Virus record (IMG/VR): IMGVR_UViG_3300047472_000433
Span: 1-62,147 of that record
Source: a virus
Length of the DNA stretch: 62,147 nt
Direction: 5' to 3' (one strand)
Below, one piece after another: positions 1 to 6,540 of the stretch (within the stretch, counting starts at the first letter, position 1; the number at the start of each line of letters is the position of its first letter). Below the pieces are notes generated by a model. It did no database searches. It had not been told where the DNA came from and saw only the letters and a list, made by a program, of their open reading frames with translations. A program made the translations under genes and the position numbers.

Positions 1-207
1 ATGCGCAGCCCTGCTGGAGAGCCGCCGCTACAAACGCCCGGTTACAATGCCGCGCCGCCGCCGGGCGTGACGAAATCGACCGGCACAGCCGTCGATATCC
101 GCGTCGGCCGCCAATTGGCGAAGCCGCTTAAGCCCGCCCGGCGCGCCGATGTCCTGCCGCCCACCGGCGACGACGGTACAGTCGCCGAGAATTGTCTTCC
201 GATATGA
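1..207 (+). CDS. Possible 3' end of a host gene
   Basis: The frame is open from the window edge to a TGA at 205-207, with strong G/C preference at third positions. The ATG at base 1 may be internal. No domain is recognised in the roughly 68 residues (proline- and arginine-rich). Another frame closes at base 69, so the assignment is weak. Confidence 0.2.
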   Translation: MRSPAGEPPLQTPGYNAAPPPGVTKSTGTAVDIRVGRQLAKPLKPARRADVLPPTGDDGTVAENCLPI

Positions 208-224
208 GTACCTGAAAGATCGCT

Positions 225-764
225 ATGAACGAGGACGCAAAACCCATGACAAAACCGGCGACGATGGATGCCGAGACACTGGCATTTATCCGGAATCTGT
301 TTTCGCTCGTCCGCGCGGGCGATACCGAACAACTGGGCGCCATGATCGCCCGGGGCGTGCCGGTCAATTTTCGCAACGAAAAGGGCGACAGCCTGATTAT
401 GCTGGCGACCTACCATGGGCATGTGGAGACATCGCGCATCCTGCTTGAAGCGGGCGCCGATGCCGACGTCCCCAACGACCAGGGCCAAACACCGCTGGCC
501 GGCGTCGCCTATAAAGGATACCTGGAAATCGCCGAATTATTACTCAAGCATGGAGCAAATGTGGAGGGTGCCAGTCCCGACGGCAAGACGCCGTTGATGA
601 TGGCCGCCATGTTTAATCGCCTAAGCATCCTCGAATTGCTGCTTACACATGGCGCGAAGATCGATGCGGTCGACAGCCGCGGCATGACAGCCACATCGCT
701 GGCCCACAAAATGAATGCGCCCGACACCCTCGCCCACTTGACCAACCTTGGTCAGGTGGCATAA
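225..764 (+). CDS. Ankyrin-repeat protein (host)
   Basis: A 179-residue protein that is almost entirely ankyrin repeats. About four units carry the G(A/H)xxxSRILLEAGADAD and LLLKHGANVEG type signatures between residues 45 and 165. Such repeats mediate protein-protein contacts; no catalytic domain or signal peptide is seen, so the partner is unknown. A second ATG at 246 with GAGG upstream is an alternative start. It lies outside the tRNA junction and points toward it, so it is most likely chromosomal. In many proteobacteria similar small ankyrin genes sit next to catalase genes, but the neighbour is outside this window. Confidence 0.85.
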   Translation: MNEDAKPMTKPATMDAETLAFIRNLFSLVRAGDTEQLGAMIARGVPVNFRNEKGDSLIMLATYHGHVETSRILLEAGADADVPNDQGQTPLAGVAYKGYLEIAELLLKHGANVEGASPDGKTPLMMAAMFNRLSILELLLTHGAKIDAVDSRGMTATSLAHKMNAPDTLAHLTNLGQVA

Positions 765-922
765 AGCGACACAACGATATCGTGGCGATCCAGTTGGCAG
801 TAGCGATCCGTGCTTGTAGCCAGCGTCCTTGCGAACGGTCTCCGTTACACGTCCTCCATTGTGCAAGCTGGTCCGCCGGCGTATGCCATCGTTTTTACAT
901 ACTTTTTCGAATGACATTAAAA

Positions 923-951
923 AAGGGCTTGACGATTTCTCGTAAGCCCTT
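923..951 (-). terminator. Intrinsic terminator of the tRNA-Val gene
   Basis: On minus, an 8-bp stem (AAGGGCTT/AAGCCCTT) is followed by a run of six T residues. It lies 18 bp past the 3' end of the tRNA fragment, in the right direction to end tRNA transcription, which supports the strand assigned to the fragment. Confidence 0.75.
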
Positions 952-968
952 GATTTCAAACGTATTCT

Positions 969-1018
969 TGGTGGGAAGTGCAAGTTTCGAACTTGCGACC
1001 CCTGCAGTGTGAATGCTA
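969..1018 (-). other. Prophage junction: 3' half of tRNA-Val(CAC)
   Basis: Read on minus this is the 3' part of a tRNA: anticodon loop TTCACAC (1007-1013, anticodon CAC), 3' anticodon stem TGCAG, variable loop, T arm GCAAG-TTCGAAA-CTTGC (980-996), acceptor strand ACTTCCC and ACCA. The 5' half is missing: the expected stem partner is replaced by TAGCA and no D arm follows. This is the usual remnant left when a tyrosine integrase recombines within a tRNA 3' end. The 240 bp between here and base 1257 hold no convincing gene; the stretch around 1090-1120 contains repeated TTACAC words that could be integrase arm sites. Confidence 0.7.
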
Positions 1019-1256
1019 GTGAACGGCTGTTTTGATAGGCGCCTCATAGGAGAAAGTTTCTCAGGAAGCCCAAGAAACGCCGTGGAATTGCACTGAATTA
1101 CACCGGAATTTACACAGGCCCTATCCCTGCCCCACCGTCAAGGTCCGCACCCACCAGACCTGCACGTATTGCGTTGGTCAGCACGGCTGTGAACCGGGCC
1201 GGCACGGAAGGCGCGGAGCTGGCGGAGCCGCTGGCAGCACAATCTGCACCAATCGT

Positions 1257-1883
1257 CTAGTCGCCATCCTCGCGCTCGTCAAATCCGAGAGGTAGTTGTG
1301 CCGCTTCGCCGAATACCTCGCGCATTCCCTTTTCAAGAATAGCATGGTCGGCCATGCTCGCTGTGCCGTCGCTCAGCCGCTGGCAAATGGGGATTGCCTG
1401 GTCTAGCTTCTCCAGCGTCATATCTCGATAGTGCTTCGTGCCGGCGACGGCGTTGTTGATCTTGTGGGCGGTCGAGAAAAGGATGCCGGTGTGACTTACC
1501 AAGCTCAGGGCGGCGTGGTGCAGCGGCAGCCGGTCGCGGTGACTGCTCAACCGCGTGCGCGACAATTCAGCCTCCAGTGCGACCATGCGATCCCATACTT
1601 TGGCCTGCAATTCGTAGCTGTAACTCATCGCCATCAGGCAGGCTTCGCGCTTGGGAAAGTGGTAGCACGGGTAGCTTTGACCATTCTGTTCGTTCCGATG
1701 GGTGCCGGAAAATTTTCCGACACCCTCACCGAGCACGCGCGGCGCCTTCTTCATAAGGTCTGCATGTTCTAGTTTTTTAAACGGCTTCTTCGGCGTCGCA
1801 CGCTCTTTCCGATCGGCGTTAATGAAATCCACCATTTCCATGCTGGGCATGGTGGGCTCAAAGTGGCGGATCGGGCCGCTCAC
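1257..1883 (-). CDS. Rha-family phage regulatory protein, module 1
   Basis: A 208-residue protein of the phage Rha (pRha) type. Residues about 15-110 carry the conserved core, ending in a predicted helix rich in M, Y and E around the words SYELQAK and MVALEAEL. Rha proteins are phage regulators often encoded beside BRO/KilA-type antirepressors. Its start overlaps the stop of the upstream BRO-N gene (ATGA), so translation is probably coupled. A near-copy, roughly 80 percent identical by eye, lies at 16535-17158 next to a second BRO-N gene. Divergence is concentrated at residues about 50-72, around a palindrome in the DNA. The C-terminal half has no recognised function. Confidence 0.8.
   Translation of the reverse strand: MSGPIRHFEPTMPSMEMVDFINADRKERATPKKPFKKLEHADLMKKAPRVLGEGVGKFSGTHRNEQNGQSYPCYHFPKREACLMAMSYSYELQAKVWDRMVALEAELSRTRLSSHRDRLPLHHAALSLVSHTGILFSTAHKINNAVAGTKHYRDMTLEKLDQAIPICQRLSDGTASMADHAILEKGMREVFGEAAQLPLGFDEREDGD
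1700..1725. repeat. AAAATTTT-centred palindrome inside rha copy 1
   Basis: A 26-bp inverted repeat (GGGTGCCGGAAAA/TTTTCCGACACCC) with a single mismatched pair (1705/1720). Related palindromes occur in rha copy 2 (16975-17000) and downstream of the second Mnt-like gene (18896-18919, and imperfectly 18930-18955). Confidence 0.6.
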
Positions 1884-2719
1884 ACCATTGCCCCCAGTTG
1901 CGCGCGCAGTGGTGTATCAAGATCATTGGCGTTAATCTCCCCGAAACAAACCAGCATGCGGCGTGACATTTCCCGCATCGCCTCGCTCAGCACCTTGAAA
2001 TCGCGGTACAGCGCGTTGAGGTGATCCTTGCGTACAAGGCTTGACTCGGTCGCATCGATCACCTTTGTTCCGTGCTCGTGCGTGATGACCAGCTGTCGGC
2101 GGCTGTATTTCTCAGCCTCATCGCCCATCAGTTCCCACGTCACCGGCATCGATGCGAAGAAGTCGCGTGCCGCTTCGAACTGATCGGCACGCAATTTTTG
2201 AACGTCGCAAATCTGAAACTTTGCCTCAACGGCGTCCGCTGCATTTTTGATAGCAGCCCTCATCGCCGCCGCACGATTCATCGGGTCGGGGATCGCCGCT
2301 ACCCGTTCCGCGATGCGACGCTTGATGATATCGCCCAGCGCGACCACCTGGGCCGAAGCGATTAGGGCGGGCGCAGCGGGCACTTCGCGTTTGATTTCAG
2401 CATCGATCAGGTCCAACACCCATGCGCGGAAAGCCTTCGCCACGTCCGTGCGGGCGAACATCGCCAGCAGGTGCGCGCCGCGCAATGAGAAGATGCGAAC
2501 GGGCTGCATGCCGCCGGCCGTCTTCAGCTTGAGCACGCGCGTCATCGACTTGGTGAATTCGTCGGCGTGACGGGCAAACACGCGAGCCAGCGATTTGCCT
2601 TCCGACTTATAGCCGAGCGCGGTCTCGATCTGCGGCAGACGGAACCAAGTCTGATGATCGCGGTGCAAGGGTTTGATCTCGACGCCTTGAAACGCCAACG
2701 TGGTCATGGTAGTATTCAT
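1880..2719 (-). CDS. BRO-N antirepressor (Ant), module 1
   Basis: The N-terminal ~115 residues form a BRO-N domain (ALGYKSEGKSLARVFARH, then RIFSLRGAHLLAMFARTDVA), typical of phage antirepressors that bind and inactivate repressors. The C-terminal half is a variable region and differs from the second copy at 17155-18156, while the N-terminal half is nearly identical. The start at 2719 is chosen because GAGG lies nine bases upstream and this stretch is the one conserved in both copies; the frame is open further upstream to 2752. The gene follows an Arc-like repressor gene and a hairpin, as ant follows arc in P22. The following rha gene overlaps by four bases. Confidence 0.85.
   Translation of the reverse strand: MNTTMTTLAFQGVEIKPLHRDHQTWFRLPQIETALGYKSEGKSLARVFARHADEFTKSMTRVLKLKTAGGMQPVRIFSLRGAHLLAMFARTDVAKAFRAWVLDLIDAEIKREVPAAPALIASAQVVALGDIIKRRIAERVAAIPDPMNRAAAMRAAIKNAADAVEAKFQICDVQKLRADQFEAARDFFASMPVTWELMGDEAEKYSRRQLVITHEHGTKVIDATESSLVRKDHLNALYRDFKVLSEAMREMSRRMLVCFGEINANDLDTPLRAQLGAMV
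2687..2715 (+). promoter_or_regulatory. Predicted antisense promoter inside ant (sar-like), module 1
   Basis: On plus, TTGAAA (2687-2692), a 17-bp spacer and TAGTAT (2710-2715) form a sigma-70-like promoter within the first codons of ant. The same sequence is present without change in module 2 (18124-18152). It would start an RNA at about 2722, just past the ant start codon and running across its ribosome-binding site. Confidence 0.5.
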
Positions 2720-2721
2720 TT

Positions 2722-2796
2722 TGTTAAGCCTCATGTATGTGGTATTTGACATAAGCCCCGAACCCTGCCGCCAAGCTTGTTCGGGGCTTTTCTTTT
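2722..2796 (+). ncRNA. Predicted sar-like antisense RNA to the ant leader, module 1
   Basis: Predicted from the promoter at 2687-2715 and the terminator at 2753-2796, giving about 72 nt. The RNA would be complementary to the ant Shine-Dalgarno region (GAGG on minus, within 2724-2732) and to most of the arc-ant gap. Phage P22 has a small antisense RNA, sar, in the same place with the same target and a similar length. Its existence here is inferred from sequence only. Confidence 0.5.
2753..2796 (+). terminator. Intrinsic terminator in the arc-ant gap, module 1
   Basis: An 11-bp stem (AAGCCCCGAAC 2753-2763 with GTTCGGGGCTT 2779-2789) followed by TTTTCTTTT on plus. The T-rich tail is on the plus side, so it ends plus-strand transcripts; no plus-strand protein gene precedes it. 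Read on minus it is a hairpin between arc and ant. Confidence 0.7.
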
Positions 2797-2962
2797 ATGT
2801 TGCATTCCGTTGCCGCTCTTTTTCGGCGCGACGTTGCTCGAGACAGAGCACGATGAAATTATTGGTGCTGCGTTGATCCTTTGCTGCTTCGCTCACGACC
2901 CATTTCTTTAACTCTTCCGGCATCCTCAGGCCAAACGGCCCAGTTTTTGGCGCCATACCCAT
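2795..2962 (-). CDS. Arc-like ribbon-helix-helix repressor, module 1
   Basis: A 55-residue protein with the Arc/MetJ ribbon-helix-helix pattern: the strand GPFGLRMP (compare PQFNLRWP in P22 Arc, from general knowledge), helix EELKKWVVSEAAKD, then RSTNNFIVLCLEQRR as the second helix. It would dimerise and bind operator DNA through the strand. The longer frame reaching 3196 crosses the operator and the divergent gene, so the ATG at 2960-2962 is preferred. It is the first gene of the arc-ant-rha operon and lies divergent from a Mnt-like gene, with a 38-bp palindrome between them. Confidence 0.75.
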   Translation of the reverse strand: MGMAPKTGPFGLRMPEELKKWVVSEAAKDQRSTNNFIVLCLEQRRAEKERQRNAT

Positions 2963-2994
2963 GTAATCCTCCGTGTATCGGTGTGCTATCATTT

Positions 2995-3032
2995 GTGCTA
3001 CTACAGTGCTTATACTAGCACCGTAGTAGCAC
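2995..3032. promoter_or_regulatory. 38-bp palindromic operator between divergent arc-like and mnt-like genes
   Basis: Outer arms GTGCTACTAC (2995-3004) and GTAGTAGCAC (3023-3032) are perfect inverted repeats; inner arms GTGCT (3006-3010) and AGCAC (3017-3021) share the same centre (3013.5). The centre reads TATACT on plus and overlaps TATAAG on minus, so both divergent promoters may have -10 elements inside the operator. An additional GTGCTA half-site occurs just upstream (2983-2988). Confidence 0.65.
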
Positions 3033-3059
3033 CACTTCAAGAACTTTATGGAAAATTTT

Positions 3060-3479
3060 ATGGCTCGTACTGATCCGCAGGTGAATATCAGGATGCAGGC
3101 TGAGTTAAAAGCGCGCCTTGAGGCTGGGGCTGCTATGTCCGGGCGCAGCTTGAACTCGGAGATTATTGAGAGACTCAACTCTACATTTTCGATCAACCCC
3201 GAGCGGGCGCTGAAGACGATCGAAAGTCAGACGGCACTGGTCGGCCTAATGGGGCGCCAATTGGCAATGATGGCCGAATTGGCAAAAAAGGGAAATCCTG
3301 ACAAGTTGGAGCAAATTCTTCTGATCGAAACGCTCGCTCAAACTTTGTCTCAGGGCGACTACCATAGCGCACTCGAGGTCACTGGCGATATGCGCCAGCT
3401 CAGTGCCAACAAAGCAGGGCAACGCAAGGAAACACCTGCCAATTCCCGCATTCCTTCAAAAAAAACGCCAAAGACTTAA
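3060..3479 (+). CDS. Mnt-like ribbon-helix-helix repressor, module 1
   Basis: A 139-residue protein whose first 45 residues match the Mnt/Arc fold: MARTDPQVNIRM strand, helix AELKARLEAGAAMSG, then RSLNSEIIERL. The start MARxDPxxNxRM resembles the start of P22 Mnt closely, so the ATG at 3060 is preferred over 3048. The rest is helical and polar and may serve tetramerisation. It is transcribed away from the Arc-like gene, as mnt is from arc in P22. A strong terminator follows at 3508-3536. Likely role: a maintenance repressor holding the antirepressor silent in the lysogen. Confidence 0.8.
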   Translation: MARTDPQVNIRMQAELKARLEAGAAMSGRSLNSEIIERLNSTFSINPERALKTIESQTALVGLMGRQLAMMAELAKKGNPDKLEQILLIETLAQTLSQGDYHSALEVTGDMRQLSANKAGQRKETPANSRIPSKKTPKT

Positions 3480-3507
3480 CAAGCCGTTGATTCGCTCAAC
3501 ACATCGC

Positions 3508-3536
3508 AAAGGGTCCGTCAGATTGACGGACCCTTT
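3508..3536 (+). terminator. Terminator after mnt-like gene, module 1
   Basis: A perfect 13-bp stem (AAAGGGTCCGTCA/TGACGGACCCTTT) with loop GAT. A second hairpin (GGGTGC 3543-3548 with GCACCC 3564-3569) follows. Module 2 has an equivalent AAAGGGTCGGTCA stem at 18847-18876. Confidence 0.75.
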
Positions 3537-3627
3537 CACAAAGGGTGCTCCCCCGACTTCGAGGCACCCCTCATGCGGCTTTCAGTGCCGCTACCGGATC
3601 CGGCCCCCAGTGCGATCCACCACCAGT

Positions 3628-4158
3628 CTATTGCAGCGCCATCCCATTATCACGCACGAACGTCTGACAAGCACGGCCCGTCGCCGCGGCCTGCTCCGTC
3701 TCCAGGATCAGGGCTTTAATATTTCGGTCCACTTCGACAGGAAGTAGCCCGCCGGCGGGATCGGCGCCATCACCACCGGCGGCGCTTGCGGTACCGGCCT
3801 GGGCGGCAGGTCCACGGTTTGCACAGAAACCGGGGAGGCGCATGCGCTGAGCAGCAGCAAGCTGAGCGCGAACAGAGGACATTTCATCATCGTGGACTTT
3901 CGTGATGGCCACCGCAGAGGCGGCCTGTTTTGCGGCTTGCGCCACGTTTTCGGCGGTGCGCGTGGCAACCACCGCCTTTTCTGACGCGGCCCGAGCGGCT
4001 TTGTCAGCATCCCATTTCGCCTGGACGCCAGCAGCGCCCTCCTCGCGCTCATAGATCATGCCGGCGCCGGCCATCGCGACGATTATCAACAATCCATAAG
4101 CCCAGGCGGGCACGCCCTTCAAAAACAGCATTGCGGCAGTGAACATTTTTAACTCCAA
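3628..4158 (-). CDS. Rz-like inner-membrane spanin
   Basis: A 176-residue protein with one N-terminal membrane segment (about residues 14-36, WAYGLLIIVAMAGAGMI) followed by a charged, alanine-rich helical periplasmic region, the form of Rz i-spanins. An Rz1-type lipoprotein gene is embedded in another frame (3708-3887). Together i- and o-spanins fuse inner and outer membranes at the last step of lysis. It is the last gene of the lysis cassette and of the late operon. The start is 4158 or the ATG at 4146. Confidence 0.75.
   Translation of the reverse strand: MELKMFTAAMLFLKGVPAWAYGLLIIVAMAGAGMIYEREEGAAGVQAKWDADKAARAASEKAVVATRTAENVAQAAKQAASAVAITKVHDDEMSSVRAQLAAAQRMRLPGFCANRGPAAQAGTASAAGGDGADPAGGLLPVEVDRNIKALILETEQAAATGRACQTFVRDNGMALQ
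3708..3887 (-). CDS. Rz1-like outer-membrane spanin lipoprotein
   Basis: A 59-residue protein wholly nested in the Rz gene in a different frame. It has a signal peptide with lipobox LLLLSAC (Cys about residue 16), followed by a proline-rich mature part (PPRPVPQAPP, PIPPAG), the typical make-up of Rz1 o-spanins. Start ATG at 3885-3887, with another ATG directly before it. Nesting of Rz1 in Rz is common in lambdoid phages. Confidence 0.8.
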   Translation of the reverse strand: MKCPLFALSLLLLSACASPVSVQTVDLPPRPVPQAPPVVMAPIPPAGYFLSKWTEILKP

Positions 4159-4520
4159 TTAGGTAGGTCGACCGTCTGGCCGGCGAGTGGGTGGGTGCAA
4201 TCGTCGAGGAACTGAATCCGACCGTCGGTCACGAAGGAATGGCAGACGCCGCATTTGAATGGCGACACGCGGCCCGTCCGCTGCTCGAACATGCACCAGC
4301 ACTCCGGCCCGGCGTGGCCCAGCATGTAGTGCCCGTTCGTCGCCAGTACCGATGGAGTGAATGTCGGGCGTACGACGTCGCCATTGAAGCTCCATGTCGG
4401 CCGTTGCCGGCCGTCGGCCGCCGGTCCGACTGGCAGCACGTGGATTTCGCCACAGCCCGGGCAGTCGAACGCAACTTCGTTGTCACGTGTGTGGCACGCC
4501 TTCGGCGCAGCCGTACTCAC
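4149..4520 (-). CDS. DUF6527-like phage protein
   Basis: A 123-residue protein with four or more cysteines in CPGC and CGVC pairs, a W-F-N-G-D strand, PTFTPSVL, and a C-terminal SFVTDGRIQFLDDCTHPLAGQ motif. This matches the pattern of small phage proteins labelled DUF6527, which often sit beside endolysin genes. The cysteines and histidines suggest metal binding. Function unknown. It overlaps the endolysin stop by four bases and the Rz start by ten, so it is co-translated in the lysis cassette. Confidence 0.6.
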   Translation of the reverse strand: MSTAAPKACHTRDNEVAFDCPGCGEIHVLPVGPAADGRQRPTWSFNGDVVRPTFTPSVLATNGHYMLGHAGPECWCMFEQRTGRVSPFKCGVCHSFVTDGRIQFLDDCTHPLAGQTVDLPNWS

Positions 4521-5146
4521 GCCAGCACCCGCATGGCCGTCGCGCGCAGCGCCGCGCGGCCCGCGTAGCCAATGGCATCGCCGACCTTGTCCGTCTTGCG
4601 GCCGATGTTGACCACATCACACACGCCATCGAAGTCGCCGGCGTCCGACCAGCCATTGATCCGATTCACGGCCCAGAACCAGCCGGCCGATCGACACGCG
4701 CCCTCGGGCGTGCGCAGCCAAGCGCCCAGCTGCGGCAGCGGGATGCCGAAATACTTCGCGCAGGCCGTGTGCCCGTCGCGGAAGGTGATCATGATCCCAC
4801 CGGCGCCACGGAACAGCCAACCGTCGCCAGTGGCCTCGTCACCGTTGCCGCCGCGGCCGGCGTAGACGAGGCTGGCGATGCGCTGCGGCTGGCGCGCGTA
4901 TTGCACCGCGCGCGCGGCGTCGAATCGGCCGGGCCAGGTCGCCAGCAGACCGGCGGCGCCGTAGTTCAGGTTTTCTTCGAGCGCTGTCAGCTGTCCGGTC
5001 TCCTGTCCGACGGTGGCGAGGAAGTCAGCCTGGCGCTGCTGTCGATCGATCTGGAATTCGGCCATCGCCGCGACCAGCGCAGGCAAAAAAATGCCCGCTG
5101 AGGCGCGGGCATTGGGCATGATGCTGATGAGCTGCTGTTCGTTCAT
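4517..5146 (-). CDS. Endolysin, glycoside hydrolase family 19
   Basis: A 209-residue chitinase-like GH19 domain over most of its length, with the catalytic-region motif GQETGQLTALEENLNY near residues 45-62, then GRGGNGDEATGDGWLFRGAGGIMIT and a C-terminal INGWSD region. GH19 phage enzymes cleave peptidoglycan glycan strands. No signal peptide is present, so it needs a holin. The stop overlaps the next gene and the start overlaps the holin-like gene (ATGA), giving a compact lysis cassette. Confidence 0.85.
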   Translation of the reverse strand: MNEQQLISIMPNARASAGIFLPALVAAMAEFQIDRQQRQADFLATVGQETGQLTALEENLNYGAAGLLATWPGRFDAARAVQYARQPQRIASLVYAGRGGNGDEATGDGWLFRGAGGIMITFRDGHTACAKYFGIPLPQLGAWLRTPEGACRSAGWFWAVNRINGWSDAGDFDGVCDVVNIGRKTDKVGDAIGYAGRAALRATAMRVLA

Positions 5147-5562
5147 GGCGTGCTTTCAGGCTTGGCGCCGAGGCGCAGGATCCGGGCCAGGCCCGCGTTG
5201 AGATACCCCTCGAGCACTCGGGAGCCGCCGTAGCCGGCGATCGTGATGCACGCCGCCTGCAACACGGCCGGCCACGCCAGCCAGCTGCACACGAAGAACG
5301 TCAGGATCCCGGCCACCACCGAGTTGAGCGTGTCCTTGATGATCTCGAGCACGACGCTTTTGACGACGGCCGTCGGGTCGGCCATCTTTTGCGCGGTGAA
5401 GGCGGCGCCGCCGATGATGGCCAGCAGTACCGACACAGCGACGGCCGCCGGCGGAATGTCGGCCAGGTCGCCGACGAAGGTCGTTTGCGCTGCCCAGGCG
5501 CTCACGCTCCAGATGGTCCCGAAGAGCATCAGGAAAAATCGTTTCAGTTGCAGGTCGCGCAT
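5143..5562 (-). CDS. Putative holin, three membrane segments
   Basis: A 139-residue protein starting at ATG 5560-5562, well inside a longer open frame. Hydrophobic segments are seen at about residues 8-24, 38-55 and 80-110, with a basic C-terminus. Position directly before the endolysin and the number of segments suit a class I or LydA-type holin. A small membrane gene upstream (5544-5978) is another holin or antiholin candidate. Assignment rests on context and topology. Confidence 0.5.
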   Translation of the reverse strand: MRDLQLKRFFLMLFGTIWSVSAWAAQTTFVGDLADIPPAAVAVSVLLAIIGGAAFTAQKMADPTAVVKSVVLEIIKDTLNSVVAGILTFFVCSWLAWPAVLQAACITIAGYGGSRVLEGYLNAGLARILRLGAKPESTP

Positions 5563-5978
5563 TGGGCATCTTTCGAACGTTGGTGTGCATCGATGAAGGC
5601 GACGGCCATGATGGTGAGCGCGCTCCAGAGGTAGTGCAGCAGCAGGCCGGTCGAGCGCAAGCTGAAAACGGCGACATACAGGTGAGCCACATAGCAGAAC
5701 GCCATGGCGGCCAGGATGAAATGCCGCTGACGCAGTGCGATGCGCCAATGGAACCGCTCTGGAAGGAAATCGTTGATCACGGCATCGAGCAGTGCGGCCG
5801 CGCCGAACAGCATCAGCAGCCAGAGCACGACGGCGCCCTCGCCGGTTGACGCTACCAGGTGCATGAGCGAGCGTGGATCAGTCATGCCGATGTACCAGGT
5901 CACAATGGCGTTACCGCCCATGTAGGTGCGGAAGATCGATCCGGCTCGGTCGCCACCGGTATGTGATTGGCCGTTCAT
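5544..5978 (-). CDS. Membrane protein of lysis cassette
   Basis: A 144-residue protein (start ATG 5976-5978, overlapping the previous stop) with about four hydrophobic segments: residues 20-32, 47-65, 85-105 and 112-132. The family is not recognised. It overlaps the next gene by 19 bases. Possible roles are second holin, antiholin or membrane anchor. Confidence 0.55.
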   Translation of the reverse strand: MNGQSHTGGDRAGSIFRTYMGGNAIVTWYIGMTDPRSLMHLVASTGEGAVVLWLLMLFGAAALLDAVINDFLPERFHWRIALRQRHFILAAMAFCYVAHLYVAVFSLRSTGLLLHYLWSALTIMAVAFIDAHQRSKDAQCATCN

Positions 5979-6532
5979 GCGGCGCGGTCCGGCAGCACGA
6001 GCGGCGGCAGCGCGGCAATGATCGAATCGACAGCAGGAACGGTTGCTGTGCCGGCGCTGACAGCAGCCATGAGCACATAGCACTGCTGCCAGCAAGTATC
6101 CATCCAGGTCCCGTAGGCCATACCCTCGTCGTGGTACGGGCCGGGAAAGGCCGCGCGCAACGCGGCGCTCTGGATTGAATCGTAGTGTCGCTCGGCCGCC
6201 ATCGCATTCATGAAATCCTGCACCGCGCCCTGCACGCTATCAAAAGAGCGATCGAGCGCCGCGGCTTGATTGGCCGCCAGCACATCGGCGCCGAGGCTGT
6301 CCACGGCAAAGGTCTGCGTCCAGACGTCATTGACCAGGGCGACCGGGCCGAGTGTCAGCGATTGAGTGCTGTCGTCGTACGCGGGTGGCGTGCCCTCGTT
6401 GATAAGGCTAAATCCCAGTGCATCGAAGTCGATCAGACTTGCCTCCGGTGGAAAGCAGATGCCAGGAAACAGGGCCAGCACATCGGCAAGCTCAAGCGGT
6501 CCAGCCGGGTTTGCTTTGTTGATGAATCGCAT
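5975..6532 (-). CDS. Phage protein of unknown function downstream of fibre genes
   Basis: 185 residues. The N-terminal part is a compact beta-rich region; the C-terminal half is helical with tryptophans. The position after putative tail-fibre genes and before lysis genes recalls tail-fibre assembly proteins, but no diagnostic motif is seen. It overlaps the following membrane gene by four bases. Confidence 0.5.
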   Translation of the reverse strand: MRFINKANPAGPLELADVLALFPGICFPPEASLIDFDALGFSLINEGTPPAYDDSTQSLTLGPVALVNDVWTQTFAVDSLGADVLAANQAAALDRSFDSVQGAVQDFMNAMAAERHYDSIQSAALRAAFPGPYHDEGMAYGTWMDTCWQQCYVLMAAVSAGTATVPAVDSIIAALPPLVLPDRAA

Positions 6533-6540
6533 TTGCGCTC

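Noticed and set aside
782-1012. 76-codon plus frame between ankyrin gene and the prophage
   Set aside because: It crosses the tRNA fragment and its terminator, so it is unlikely to be coding.
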